Made by a program: the position numbers and the translations under genes. The notes beneath the pieces are model-generated. The model searched no databases. It worked only from the letters and a program-made list of their open reading frames with translations, and was not told where the DNA came from. From contig JACVRA010000150.1 of the NCBI GenBank assembly GCA_019828545.1, positions 286,154 through 350,153 on the forward strand: a stretch of DNA of 64,000 bases, in the 5' to 3' direction. This document shows, piece by piece, positions 1 to 11,438 of this stretch. The first letter of the stretch is position 1; the number at the start of each line of letters is the position of its first letter. Source of the DNA: Paracamarosporium sp. OC-R06-R3 (taxonomy: Eukaryota > Ascomycota > Dothideomycetes > Pleosporales > Didymosphaeriaceae).

Positions 1-1467
1 TAGGCGTACTCGAAACATGGATCTATTCATGACGTTGGGTACATGTAGTCGGGCAACAATACAACCCGAGAATCCAAATCACATTGATCGCCACCCACCG
101 CTGATCAATCCGATTCTGTGTGTATGCCGCTGACCTCTATAGTAGGCGTTCTTCTTGGATAGGTAATTACAAAGAGGAACTTTCGACTCAACACGTGATA
201 CCTCGACCGTCAATGGTGGAGTTCTACGCGAGCCCTGGACTTATCACACACACCATCGACACGGCATCCGAGGCACGGTGTACTACAAAGTGTAATTCCA
301 GTGCTGCGGCACCGTGCACTGCCCTGGCAGGCTGAACATGCACGCCGCTTCGCCGGCCATTCCCCACACGAGCACAGTAGCCCACGTAACCGCACTACCT
401 AGTGCATGCATGCCTGCATGCAGCATCGGCTCGGCCGACCGACCGCCGGACGTGCAGGTGGGAACGCAAATGCAGCCCTATAGGACCCTCTGGAGACGGA
501 CCCCCCGGCCGAAGAGCGAGTCAGCCATCACAACATGGTGCAGCACGGCATGACATGTTAGCGGATAAGACGAGGAGGGATTGCATTTCGTTGGGCGGCA
601 GCCGCGGCAGCGGGGACGGGCGTACCGAAGGGATTTGCGAGGTGTGGGAGAGAGCGGTGTGAGGCGTGCGTCGGGGGTGCGGGGAGGACCCTTGGTGTTG
701 CTTTGGCCCCCAATCGGCCGGCCGGCGGGCGAGCAAGAGGTGCAGCCTTGCGCGAGCCGGGGAGCAGGTAGCATGGCGCTAGGGCTGGCGAGTGCAAATG
801 TGCATCTCATGCTAGGTAAGGCTGAAGTCCTTCGTACCGATGTCTGCGGTTGGTGCACTACGCAACTACTTCCTCTTGCGAGACCGGTGAATGTGCCGGT
901 TGAGCAAGCGACGCGTCGTGTGTCTGCGTGGTGACTTGGCTACGGCAGATGGTAGGGAGACTCTCACCGACCTTTCGTTTATTAGGATGCTCCCGTCCCG
1001 GGAGCTTGGGTAGGAGAGCGTGCGGCTGAACCGTGTTTCTCAACGATTTGGTGGAGTCCAAATGCGGGTGTTGCTGGTACGTGTGCATTCCGCTTCCGCT
1101 TTGGATCTTTGACGGGGAATGGAAGCTGTGCTTGAGAATGGTCGTTGCGTTTGTAAGTATGATATAGCGACATGACGATACAATGCCAATTGGAACTCAA
1201 AGAAACGTGCGGTAGTGCCGTTCACGTAAAGGAGAAAGAGATAGTCACGAATGCCGATATGATTCTTTGATGATGGCACATACCAATTGCCCAGAAGGAG
1301 CAAGACAGAGTTCATACCCTCCGATACCGCCAAACTATGCAGAACTCATCTATACATCAAGCAATCTCCTCGAAATGCAGGAACAGACCGCGTTAACATA
1401 TACAAGTATACAGACATCACCAAAGAGCAATCATGATCAGCCAAAACCACTTCAGTCTTTTCTTACA
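1..1467. other. Gene-free, GC-rich left end
   Basis: I see no convincing gene here. Open frames overlap on both strands but lack domain signatures or splice logic. A cluster of overlapping GCATGC palindromes lies at about 402-422. The right part is the 3' flank of the GH93-like gene, which reads leftward. Confidence 0.5.
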
Positions 1468-2517
1468 CTACGCCAACCTCATCTTTTGCGCATAGCTTGT
1501 CAATCCTGACTCGTACAAGGCCAGGAAAGTGGTATCGTCGAGTCCTATCAAGCCAGCCCACATGGCCGGCAACTCGTGCACAATGGTCTGGTCGGACCAT
1601 GTTCGCCCCTCGTCGTTGCTTATCATAAGAGCCAGCGCGCCCTCCGGCCACTTTCCTCCATTCTCGTTGGTTCCAAAGCTGGCGACGAGCGTGCTGCCCA
1701 CGCGGATGATCTGCGGTGCACCAGAGTTGTAGTTTGGATTGCTTGACACCGTGTAGCGCGTTGGTTCCCATGTCTTTCCGTCGGTCGTGGTGCGCACAGT
1801 CTGGACGATGAAGTGGCCGTCTGTACCAGACTCGAAGATGGCGACTTTCGTCGGACTGTTCGGTGCGACGGGCGCAACGCCGATCATGCCGTCGCGTGCA
1901 TTGGTGTCGGAGCCTGTGAAGACGCGCTCATCGGTCCACGTCTGCCCATAATCCAACGTCTCTCGGACGATGCTATCCTGGCCGCCGGGGCCCGTCTCCT
2001 TTGAGTAGTACAGCTGCGTGCTCCCGTCGAGGGCGGTCTGCATGAATGGTTCCCAGACTCCGTCCGGACCGCCGGGCATCTCGATCGCCTGCTTGAGGAA
2101 CCTCCAGTCTTTGCCCAGGTTTTCACTAATGGTGACTGTGATGCGGTACCAGGTTGGATCCTGGGTCGGGCCATTACCCAAATCGTGATTCCTAAACGCA
2201 CAAAGGATATGGCCGTTGGGCATCTGGTGTACGTAAGGATTGTCGAGATCTCGCGTGGCCTTGGGTGCAGTGTCGACTACACCAAGAGGCTCCCATGATG
2301 CGCCGTTGTTGGTCGACTTCACGGTGGTGAGGGTGCGGTTACCATCAGCGTCCTGCGTGTAGACGCCTAGAAGAGATTGGTCTGCGAGACGAACAGCGCG
2401 AGGGTAAGTCCCGGATTTCCCGAAGATGACGGCGTCGCCAGCTTTGACCGGCGGTTGAGCGGAAGCAGCTACGATCAAGAGAGCAGTAGTTTTGAGTAGG
2501 TTGGGAATAGAGAACAT
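1468..2517 (-). CDS. Secreted GH93 / BNR-repeat sialidase-fold glycosidase
   Basis: The protein has 349 residues, no intron, and is predicted to be secreted: the Met at 2517 is followed by a hydrophobic signal peptide ending near residue 20 (..VAASA/QPPV). An in-frame Met at 2652 would hide this signal, so 2517 is preferred. Several Asp-box (BNR) motifs of the S/T-x-D/N-x-G-x-T/S-W type are visible (STNNGASW, TLDYGQTW, TTDGKTW, SNDEGRTW), spaced as in a six-bladed beta-propeller. Size and motif pattern fit fungal GH93 exo-1,5-alpha-L-arabinanases, which release arabinobiose from pectin arabinan. A sialidase-like enzyme of another specificity cannot be excluded. The nearest genes do not suggest a shared pathway. 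Confidence 0.8.
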   Translation of the reverse strand: MFSIPNLLKTTALLIVAASAQPPVKAGDAVIFGKSGTYPRAVRLADQSLLGVYTQDADGNRTLTTVKSTNNGASWEPLGVVDTAPKATRDLDNPYVHQMPNGHILCAFRNHDLGNGPTQDPTWYRITVTISENLGKDWRFLKQAIEMPGGPDGVWEPFMQTALDGSTQLYYSKETGPGGQDSIVRETLDYGQTWTDERVFTGSDTNARDGMIGVAPVAPNSPTKVAIFESGTDGHFIVQTVRTTTDGKTWEPTRYTVSSNPNYNSGAPQIIRVGSTLVASFGTNENGGKWPEGALALMISNDEGRTWSDQTIVHELPAMWAGLIGLDDTTFLALYESGLTSYAQKMRLA

Positions 2518-4048
2518 GATTGCGGTTGCGACCGGGAACGGCACTAACGTAATCAAGAGCAGAGAAAGAACAAGAAGACGACAGCTAAACGGTCGAAACG
2601 CAAGCATTTCAACCGGCCCTACTCCCTTACATATACATCGATCGTAGCTCAAAGCGTTCGTCGACCGTTGTCCGATCTTGCAAGACTTTGCGAAGCATGT
2701 GGCGCTTGTAGATCAGCGGACGGGGCTATGCGTCGCAGCTCCATTAGTTACCTGAAACAAAAGCCCTCGAAAGGTTAAAGCCGACCAATCATCTCACCAG
2801 ATCTTCCAAATAGGCTTCAGGAAACGAATCGATCTGGTTAGGCTTCCGATTTAGACCGCTGGCCGATTTCCGCCAGTGGACGCTTCGTGCATTAATAGCC
2901 GTGCAAGGGCCACGTTTCGTCGATGTTTGGACGCCGGATGGGGGCCAGGTTGTTCAGCGTGAACGAAATGAACGGGAGAGATGGGATTGTTCATGGTTTT
3001 TTGAATTGTGATTGTTAAATTGTATTTATTGTCAGGAGCGTCCGTACGTTATTAATCGTAGTGGTCGATATTAGTATTAACATGGGGCTTAGTCTTTGCT
3101 AGATAGTAGTCACGTAGAACACCCGACTATTGATCGTTTAGGTGCGCTTCTTGCTAGCAAAACGGTGCTATACTTACCATATCGTACGTTGCCTTGCCTC
3201 CGACATCGAGATATCGAAGTGGACGGAGTATCGATCAAGTTATAGAGCAGTGGCCTTGAACGGATAAACGAACCGCGCATGACATCTATGGGATGACTTG
3301 CCAGAAAACGTCTTTAACAAATGGCTCAAAATGGTTCAAGTTCGAGTGTCATCGGTCTCGGTATGGTCTATCCCAGTTCAGCACCGAGTACTCGGGTCTT
3401 TGGCCGTCCATCTCCGCCCTAGCTTCCGAGCACTGCATTTCAAATCATTTTATCATCTGGTCTGTCATACACCACGGATAGGAGATACATGTATCAGTGT
3501 CGCGTTCGTCATATTTCTGGTATAACACATGATACACAGCCTTTTGCTCTGGAGCTCTTCAACGGAACAAGTGACACTTTCACCCAAGCACAGCACACAA
3601 TGCATGTATTCCAACTTTTCCTATGAACAGTACAAAAAAGGACCAAACAGTACCACATGCGCATTGCGTTGAGCCTGCTCGGGCATCACTGCTATGCACC
3701 ATGTGACCAAGAAAAGCAACAGAAAACGACCCACATAAAGCATCGAACAATGTGTTATGCTTCCCGGGTCAGCGCCGACTTCGACTGCCATTGAAATGCC
3801 AGTAAATCACAGCGCCATGCAACTACAAAACACGGAATGTGGGACAACGTAACTTACGTACAACAATGCAGACGGCCTACCATTAGACCGCCAATAGAGT
3901 AAAGACCTCCGGAAAATGCTAGCAAAACAAGAACCTGGGACACCGTAGTATGCATCCGAGTAGAAGAGAGCAAGGAACAGGGTATCTTGAAGACGCAATA
4001 CCAACCAAAACGCCACCGTACAATTGAAAAAAGAACAAAGCAAAATCG
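2518..4048. other. Intergenic region, 1.5 kb
   Basis: The right end of this stretch is the promoter of the GH93-like gene's side and the left flank of the 3' end of the disordered-protein gene. AT-rich patches occur around 3000-3100. Short open frames near 3293-3525 have no recognisable content. I see no gene. Confidence 0.5.
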
Positions 4049-6436
4049 TTAATACTCGTCATCGTATTCAAGGATGGGCTCATCCCACGCATCAAACAAA
4101 GCTTTGGCTTTAGCGTGGAACTTTGTAGAATATGCGTAGGTGTCAAGTTCGTACTCGACATCGGAAGGAAGGTCAAGAGGCTCAGCATCGGGAGGTGCAA
4201 ATCTGAAATCTGGCATAGAAAAGCCGGTGCTTGCGCTCTTAAAATCGGAAGCGCCGTTGCTACTGCTCTTCTTCTGGAAAGGAGAGGCGCCATTCGTGGT
4301 ACCAGTGCTTTGGAAGGGAGAAGCGCCACTGCTCAAGCTCTTGTTTTGGAAAAGAGACGCGCTATTGCTTGAGCTCTTGTCCTGGAAAAGGGAAACACCA
4401 TTGCCGAAGGGTTTGTTCTGGAATAAAGAAGTACCGTTCGTCATACCGGTGCTCTGGAGGATGGAGGGAGCAGTAATGGTAGAGGTTACACCCTGAAAAT
4501 TGGGAGCAGGAGAGTCTGCGAGCATCGACTCATTACCGGCATCGGAGCGAAGACTGGGGGAAGGCTTGCTCATGTGTGATAAATTGCTTGGCTTGTGAGG
4601 AGTAAACTTGAGTGCCTTGGCACGCTGGGCTTCAATCCGGTCGACGGCAGGACTGGCAACAAGATGACCTTCGACCGATGGAACAGATGGAGTTGGACCG
4701 ACAGAAGTTGGAAGTTCGGCATGTGTCATGATAGGAGCAGGTGGCGGCGGTTGTGTCCAAGTTGAGGAGGCACCGGGCGTGTTGGTAGTTGTTCCGTTGG
4801 CAAGGGGCGTGCCAACAACTGGGAAGCCAGCGATGTCCTCATCGTCATCTGAGTCGTCTGGAACGCTGAAGGAAGTTGGGAATGCCACAGAAGAGCTGTT
4901 CTGCTGAGTTGTGCTCTGGTGTTGAGATTTCTTGAAAATATTGCTATCCTGTTGAACACTTGGACGGTCCAAGCAGGAACGAGGATGCAGATCCCGAAGA
5001 GATGTTGATTTGCCACCACTGTTGTAGAATGGACTGCTGGTATAGTCGAGAGAAGTAGTCTGATTGTGAGATTTGGGGGTAACGTCCTGGCGAGTTTCCA
5101 CAGTCTTCTGCTTCTTGGTAACGGGCTGACGGAATTCGTCTTCTTCTCCGATCTGCATACCGCTCCCATTGTGCGAGTTGCCCAACTCTTGCTGTTTATC
5201 CTTCCACTGCTGCTCAATGCGCAAGTGCTCAAGAATGGCCCACATAGGCGCGGGCTCTTCCGGAGTATTATCCACGTGGTCCATAAGCTCATCGTCAAGT
5301 CCGAAGCTGCTAGCTGCTGACTTCCATGGCTTAGAATTGAAGTGGTTGAGGTCACCGTATGTCATGCCATCCTCAAGTCGCTTGCGCTTTTCGCCTGTGG
5401 AAGCGGAGTCTTGGAGTAGTTGCATCAAGACCTTCTCGGCCCATTTCGCAGCCTGCTCTTCCTCGGTGGGGTCTCGCACGCTTGACGCAACGTTCTTGAT
5501 GATCGCTGCACGCTCGCGCCTGCCTGATGACCGCTTTATCTTCGTGTTTCCGCGGTTGTGGCCCACCGGAGTGGGGGTCGGCGTGAGGGTCATGGTGAGG
5601 TCTCCGATGATCGGCGGTGCGATTGGAGTGCTCGCAGAGGAAGGACTGTTCGTGTTGGTAGAGGGACGCACGGACTTCGGTTTCGGGGTAGACCAGACGG
5701 AAGACTTGAAAGTAGACCACATGTTGCCGAAAAAGCCTGATGCAGTCGGAGGAGTTTGGGCGGGCGAATTGGTTCCGTTGACGAGCGGTGTTGAGAGAGG
5801 TTGCGGGGCTGTGTGCACGGGAGTGGCAGCTACAGATGATGTCTCGACTGGGCGTACGTCTATCTGGCTGAGTGCGAGACTTTGTTCGCGCTTCTGGTCG
5901 GCAAGCCGAAGAAGCTCCAAAGCCTCGTGGCGATCTTCTTCGATACTGTGAGGAGCTTTTTCTTCTTGTTCTTGTTCTTCTTGTTCTTCTTGTTGTTCTT
6001 CTTGGAGCGGATTGTCAGCTTCGAGTACCTTTGCTTTCTTGAGCTCGTCGACTTGAGCTTGTAGCTTCTTGACCAGGTCATGGATATCACGTAGGAATGA
6101 AGGCGGATTCTTCAGGAAAGAGGCTACGGAGAGCCGTCCTTGGTAAAATGAAATAGGCGGCTTACTGTCTGAGATTCCTTCGGATCCCATGACTTGCTTT
6201 GGCTCAGGATCTGTATCAGGCTCTGGGACTGGCTTTGAAATAGGCTTTGAAATAGGCTCTGGCATGGTCTCTGGCTCAGGCTCAGGTGTTTCTAGAGGCT
6301 CGGGGGTGCGCGCAGGCCGCTTCGCTTTGCCTTTCGTGCTCCTCGTAATTCTGCGCTTAGGCTCCGATTTCAAGCCATCGGCTAGCGGCGAAGAATTGAC
6401 TGTCGCGCGCGTGCGGCGACGCGTGGCCATTGCCAT
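4049..6436 (-). CDS. Large disordered protein with 12-residue FQ repeats, function unknown
   Basis: The protein has 795 residues from the Met at 6436, which lies just inside the second exon of the transcript. A 5'-UTR intron is visible at 6444-6515 (GTAAGC donor, GCTAAC branch, GCAG acceptor), which rules out the longer frame beginning at 6463. The N-terminus is basic (MAMATRRRTRATV) and is followed by Pro/Glu-rich repeats, a short coiled coil (about residues 120-150, DLVKKLQAQVDELKKAK) and a Gln/Glu tract. Near residues 658-729 there are six tandem 12-residue units of the type S-L/P-F-Q-x-K..N-G-A. The C-terminus is acidic (LEYDDEY). The composition recalls nuclear-pore or chromatin proteins, with FQ where FG would be expected. 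I do not recognise the family. It is transcribed divergently from VMA6. Confidence 0.75.
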   Translation of the reverse strand: MAMATRRRTRATVNSSPLADGLKSEPKRRITRSTKGKAKRPARTPEPLETPEPEPETMPEPISKPISKPVPEPDTDPEPKQVMGSEGISDSKPPISFYQGRLSVASFLKNPPSFLRDIHDLVKKLQAQVDELKKAKVLEADNPLQEEQQEEQEEQEQEEKAPHSIEEDRHEALELLRLADQKREQSLALSQIDVRPVETSSVAATPVHTAPQPLSTPLVNGTNSPAQTPPTASGFFGNMWSTFKSSVWSTPKPKSVRPSTNTNSPSSASTPIAPPIIGDLTMTLTPTPTPVGHNRGNTKIKRSSGRRERAAIIKNVASSVRDPTEEEQAAKWAEKVLMQLLQDSASTGEKRKRLEDGMTYGDLNHFNSKPWKSAASSFGLDDELMDHVDNTPEEPAPMWAILEHLRIEQQWKDKQQELGNSHNGSGMQIGEEDEFRQPVTKKQKTVETRQDVTPKSHNQTTSLDYTSSPFYNSGGKSTSLRDLHPRSCLDRPSVQQDSNIFKKSQHQSTTQQNSSSVAFPTSFSVPDDSDDDEDIAGFPVVGTPLANGTTTNTPGASSTWTQPPPPAPIMTHAELPTSVGPTPSVPSVEGHLVASPAVDRIEAQRAKALKFTPHKPSNLSHMSKPSPSLRSDAGNESMLADSPAPNFQGVTSTITAPSILQSTGMTNGTSLFQNKPFGNGVSLFQDKSSSNSASLFQNKSLSSGASPFQSTGTTNGASPFQKKSSSNGASDFKSASTGFSMPDFRFAPPDAEPLDLPSDVEYELDTYAYSTKFHAKAKALFDAWDEPILEYDDEY
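4250..4465 (-). repeat. Six tandem 36-nt units coding for S-L/P-F-Q repeats
   Basis: Six in-frame units of 36 nt inside the disordered protein. Each codes for 12 residues starting S-I/L/P-L/F-Q; examples are SLFQNKPFGNGV and SPFQKKSSSNGA. They have diverged at the nucleotide level. Confidence 0.8.
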
Positions 6437-6767
6437 TGTCGGTCTGCGAAATGTTAGCGACACGAACCAACAACCTGTACGCGAACGCGCCTGCTCTGAA
6501 AGGGTTCTGGCTTACTGGTGATGTGAAAGGTTTATAAGTGCAACCGGACGTGCGCGCGGGTTCAAGTACGTGGGCGCTGGGATTGCCTGCACTACGCGGG
6601 GGGGTTTGTAGGTGGAGAAGAAATGGGGAAGTTGCGATGTCGACCTTGAAGTTCTCGGGAAAAGCCCGTGCATCCGCCGAGGCTGCAGCTGACTCATCAC
6701 GCAGCTCCAACTTGACGTCGCGTTCCAGGATCCGTTAGCAACGCGGGCAGCATCACGATATTCCGAC
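6437..6767. promoter_or_regulatory. Bidirectional promoter between the FQ-repeat gene and VMA6
   Basis: The two start codons are 331 bp apart and face away from each other. The left part holds the 72-nt 5'-UTR intron of the leftward gene (6444-6515), so shared promoter elements must sit in about 250 bp. No clear TATA box is visible, as is usual for housekeeping genes. Confidence 0.55.
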
Positions 6768-7973
6768 ATGGAGGGCCTCTTTTACAACGTAAAGTACGGG
6801 TAAGAGCTGCCGAATCCATCTCAAATCTTTCTCATATGCGCGACTGACTGCTTGCTAGCTATATCGAAGGCATCGTGCGCGGCTACCGCAATGCCCTGCT
6901 CACCAGCCAGAACTACAGCAACCTTACCCAGTGCGAGACCATCGATGATGTGAAGCTGCAGCTGTCCCCCGCCTACGGCGATTTCCTTGCATCGCTTCCT
7001 CCCAACCCTTCCACCTCCGCGCTCGCTAGTAAGACAACCGACAAGCTTGTCGCCGAGTTTCGCTATGTCCAGGCCAACGCCACCGGCTCGCTTTCCAAGT
7101 TTATGGAATACTTGACGTACGGATATATGATTGATAACGTTGCGCTACTTATTACCGGCACTCTGCATGAGCGAGATACCCGGGAGCTGCTTGAGAGGTG
7201 CCATCCTCTCGGTTGGTTTGAGACAATGCCCGTACTCTGCGTTGCGACCAATATTGAGGAGCTATACAACTCCGTTCTGATCGAGACTCCGCTTGCACCC
7301 TACTTTAAAGGCTCTCTTAGCCACCAGGACCTCGACGAGCTCAACATCGAGATTATTCGCAATACCCTGTACAAAAACTACCTCGAAGACTTCTACAACT
7401 GGGTCAACTCAACAGCTGATATTGCTGGGACGCCAACGGCCGAGGTCATGTCGGAGGTGTTGGAGTTCGAGGCTGATCGCAGAAGCATCAACATCACACT
7501 CAACTCGTTTGGCACAGAGCTATCAAAGGCGGATCGGAGGAAGCTGTATCCAAACTTTGGCAGGCTGCACCCAGAAGGTACGCTGTTGCTTTCGAAGGCT
7601 GATGATGTCGAGGGGGTACGCATCGCTGTGGAGGGTGTAGCCGAATACAAGACTTTCTTCGACCAGACAGGTCTTAGTGGTGGTGGAGGCGTTGGCAACA
7701 TGGCAGGTGGAGTAGGCGGTGAGTCGCGCAGTCTAGAGGATTTGTTCTATCAGAAGGAGATGGAGATCTCCAAGCTGGCGTTCACCCGACAATTCACGCA
7801 CTCCATCGTATATGCGTGGGTCAAGCTGCGGGAACAGGTTCGTGCTCTTCCTACTCATCTAACTTTACAGTGCTAACATGGGCATATAGGAAATCCGCAA
7901 TATCACCTGGATAGCTGAGTGTATTGCGCAGAATCAGAAAGAACGGATCGGGAACTATATCAGTGTATTTTAA
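6768..7973 (+). CDS. VMA6: V-type H+-ATPase subunit d (V0 sector)
   Basis: Three exons, 6768-6799, 6859-7837 and 7890-7973, give 364 residues, close to the usual 345-365 of the family. The start MEGLFYNVKYGY and the ending IAQNQKERIGNYISVF are characteristic of V-ATPase subunit d, as are the long helical stretches (YVQANATGSLSKFMEYLTYG, FETMPVLCVATNIEELYNSV). This soluble subunit caps the proteolipid ring of the membrane V0 sector and couples it to the central stalk, so that ATP hydrolysis acidifies the vacuole. Donors are GTAAGA and GTTCGT; the second intron has a clear GCTAAC branch site. A Gly-rich insertion (SGGGGVGNMAGGVGG) interrupts the late part of the protein and is probably a lineage-specific loop. 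Confidence 0.97.
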
Positions 7974-8654
7974 ACATCAGCTGCTGTCATCTGCGACATT
8001 ATTCTGTGCATGGCGATTCTTGGGCGGCGTCGATGGTGGGTTGTATACATTACTTTGCTTCAATGACATCTTTTCTAGTCGTTTAATCATCTGCCTGTTC
8101 CACTATACCTGAGGCTGCCTTGCAAAGCCTCGACCTCCTTCTCTCAATGCTTCAATCTATAAAGGGCCAGACTCTTAAACTTTCGTACATGAAGCTGCAG
8201 ATTCAGCAAGATTTTGCATAATAGTTGCGTAGGAGTTGCAAGAAAATGCGTTGTTTCTCACGCCTCCACATCTATATGGCCTTTCCTGGACGCTGTATAC
8301 ATCGTTCTATTTGTCGGTCATATATTTCATTTGTTTGGTTTTTTGGTTCCCACCACTCTACAAGTGGCTGATCTTCTAGCAGTCAAGGCGATTGGATGCC
8401 ACTCCAAACATTCAAACAATTTAAGAAGATCGACCACGGTATTTCGCACCTGGTTTATCCTCCTTTGTCCTATAAGAGCAACAGAAGTTCAAGTACAATG
8501 CCATCCTAAGGCAGGTAATGTTAAGGCAATAGCTAAGTTGCTCCTTCCTCCTCCACACGCCAAGCCTCGACGCGCCCGACAAACGCATCATGTGCTACCT
8601 CAAGCGTTGCTGCTCGCTTTCACATCGTCCATCGTTTTCCTCTCACGTTAGTCA
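7974..8654. other. Intergenic region, 0.7 kb
   Basis: This holds the 3' flank of VMA6 and the promoter of the following six-exon gene. A frame open from 8214 to 8651 has no recognisable domain and ends just before the next gene's start. It is treated as chance. Confidence 0.5.
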
Positions 8655-10637
8655 ATGGGCGCGTCGCATGGAAAAGTGACAGGCAGCCGCGCTCCGCCTC
8701 CTAAAAAACACGCTCGAAAGACACCGAACGAGAACGAAAATATGACGAAGCTTCGCGGTGGTGACGCCTCCCGCGATCCAGGTGGCGACGTCCACATAAA
8801 CTGGCAATCAATCGACGACGAGCTGTCTATTGGCTTGGTCGCTCACGACACGCCTCATGCCAAGTCGTCGCCCGAGACGCTGAACGGCGCTGTGCCAGGT
8901 ATGGAACCTTTTCTGATAATGGGTTAACAGATAGTCTTTTAACATACTTTGCAGGGCATATAGGACAGGACAGCGCCTTCGATTTCAATTCTACCCAGCC
9001 TTTGCCGTGGCGCGAGGAAAGTAGACGTGATGACCATTACGAGCCTGAGCCGTCTTTTCAGACTGAGATTCAGGTAAGCAGTGGCTGCTCAACACAGATC
9101 CTGTCAATTCGTGCATAGCCATCTAACTTATAGCGCTAGGTGCGGAAATTCGCTACTTGCTCCAATGCGGAATTGCTTGCGTATCTGAGGACGAGGAATA
9201 TTTCGATCGGCTTCCTCTTTGAGATCGATCAGTTCCTCGAGAGTCATCCCGACATCGCCACCTGCTCCTCGGGAAGAGAAATGATAAGATTGATAAACAC
9301 CCTGCCACCTCTTCAAGCCTATCTTCAGTTCCTCAAAGGATACACGCGTCCAGCAAGGTAAGCTTTTGGCTGAGGGACGAGCCGACATGTCGTCAAAGTC
9401 GGATGACGAATTATAGTTTCTGTCAGGCTTCCTGTTGGATACCTGAAATAGCACATAGCGCTCAACATGCAAAATACTAACGGGTCATGTAGGTACAATG
9501 ACGGTGTTGTCATTCCGGAATACTTCAGGCTTCCTGTTGGCTTCTGTCTCACTCCGCTACGTGCTAAACACGACCCAGAGCTCGATCACTTCTTCGCAGG
9601 CTTCGAGTACCGCTGGGATATCCTCGACAAGATTGACCGTGAAGTCTCGTCCGCTTGTATTGAGCTTAGCTCTGGAAGACCTGTGCCTTCTGGACTCCGA
9701 CGTCTAGTATGCTATGCGGCCTGGGGAAACCCTGTAGATGCTTACAAATGGTTCGAGTACAATTATCAAGAGGAATACGAGCCTCATCGGTACCTTCCGG
9801 AGCACATTGTACTTGGCGACATCCCGAAGCCACAGAATTATACTGTGCCATATCCGACAGTTGTTGGTGCTTCGCGTACATATGGGTATGTTCGTTATCG
9901 TATGGCCCGCGCCAACGATGTAGGAGTCGGTGAGTCTTGCTTTCCATTATAGCTGACCACGCTAACAAGTTTTCAGATGTGCTCGACGTGCTTCTCAGTG
10001 AATACAGAACAGCACTAGTCAAGAAGGGCCTCAAGCGAAAGGAAATTGATGATTACTGTACGCGCGCAAAAGATCGTCTTGATGCAGAGCGGGAGTCTCC
10101 AAATGGTGAGTGCCAAGAGTCTATATACATAGTGATAGGCAATGCAGATGCTGACTGAAGGCAGGCATCGATATCGTTGATCTGATTATGCATGACGTCC
10201 CCAAAAGCTTCGCTTCACGAACAGCTGCACCTAGATTGAAGAGATCTCATGTATGGTCATCAGCTAATAGGTCAATCAGGATCTATAGTACCAGGAATAA
10301 GACAACGGTTTCGAAAACAGGCAGACTTGTCACGCCCCAGATATCTGAGCTGGTCGTGGCAAAGCGCAACCTCACAAGGCTGTATACGATGGAGGAGGAA
10401 GATTCTCTCCCCGGCCATTCGCGTTCATCCGATAATATTGCTGCCATCTCGAAACGCCGGGCATGTGCGGAGAGGCGTTACGTCAACGCGCTTATCCGCT
10501 ATATGCGGGACGCGAACCAAATGACGAGTGCTGAAGCAACGGACCTTCAGCGCTACTTCACTCGACGTAAAATGAAGGGAATGGGACCTATCAACAAGGA
10601 GTACCTGCTCGGCATGTATCCCCGCGAACTGAACTAG
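8655..10637 (+). CDS. Six-exon protein of unknown function
   Basis: Six exons can be joined without breaking frame: 8655-8898, 8955-9073, 9140-9357, 9493-9929, 9977-10105 and 10165-10637. They give 539 residues. Every junction has a standard signal, including a TACTAAC branch before 9493 and GCTAAC before 9977. The N-terminal 120 residues are basic and disordered. A helical segment follows (ELLAYLRTRNISIGFLFEID), then an Arg/Tyr-rich middle (FFAGFEYRWDILDKIDREV) and a basic C-terminus ending in a short helical domain with ALIRYMRDANQMTSAEATD. No signal peptide or membrane segment is seen. I do not recognise the family. Five conserved-phase introns in a continuous frame argue that it is a real gene. 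Confidence 0.8.
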
Positions 10638-11438
10638 TTACATCAAGCGTGTTTCGCATGGCAGTTCCGGTGACATTTTGGGCATATTCTGCGGGTTAAC
10701 GATGTGGAATGCTAACAATTACGGTCCTACTTTGATACGAAACACAACGAACCGAAGGGCGTCATTCGAGGGATATGTCTGTGGCTCTGTTGCCCATTTC
10801 GAAGGCACTTGGGCATGGCTAGCTGAGTTCAAGACTTTGTACGATAGCAACAGACGTAGCTTCGCCATACTAATCATACCGCCCGACCGGAGAAGGTTCA
10901 AATGATTACTATGAATACAGACTTTCGAAACCCATTTGCACACAATGTTTTTTGATATTGCCCTAGGATGTATGGAGCACGCGTCAACTATGGGAAATAT
11001 GGCAATGCACCTTAGCGATGAAATGCTTCCATTTTGCTTTCGGAGTTATCTCCTGGGGTAGCTCAGCAGCAATAGCCATAAGGATTATCTAGTTCCCTGC
11101 CTCGCTCGTTTTGAACAGCCTTGCATTGCTTGTCAGCCATGCGGATCGATGTTATACTCGAGCGAGTATGCCGCCTTCCTCCGCATCCCAGCCGCCTTGG
11201 CAGGCACCAGATGCAGAAGGCGGGGCGCGCACCACGTCATAAGGGCTGATAACCCGGGCTTATCCAGCAACAACTTCCTGTACGATGTAACCTCGAAAGC
11301 TTGGATAGCATGATTCGACGCGCGAGAATGGGTAAGATGCGGGGTGAGGCTTACCGTCTTTTTGCGCGGATGCGTGGTCGCCGTTGAAAAGAAGGTTGGG
11401 CCCTCGGTGGGAGCTGGGGTAAGCTCTTCGGACTCGCC
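10638..11438. other. Intergenic region, 0.8 kb
   Basis: This is the promoter of the GH92 gene. I see no coding sequence. A GATAA/TTATC pair around 11249-11265 (GATAACCCGGGCTTATC) forms a near-palindrome about 180 bp before the start, a possible site for a GATA-type regulator. Confidence 0.45.

Noticed and set aside
478..858. 126-codon minus-strand frame in the left end
   Set aside because: GC-rich chance frame overlapping plus-strand frames of similar quality; no domain and no splice context.
5169..5951. 260-codon open frame on the plus strand
   Set aside because: It is antisense to the disordered FQ-repeat protein, whose repetitive, low-stop composition opens this frame. No domain is seen.
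8214..8651. 145-codon plus-strand frame before the six-exon gene
   Set aside because: Ends four bases before a better start at 8655, is rich in rare combinations and has no domain.
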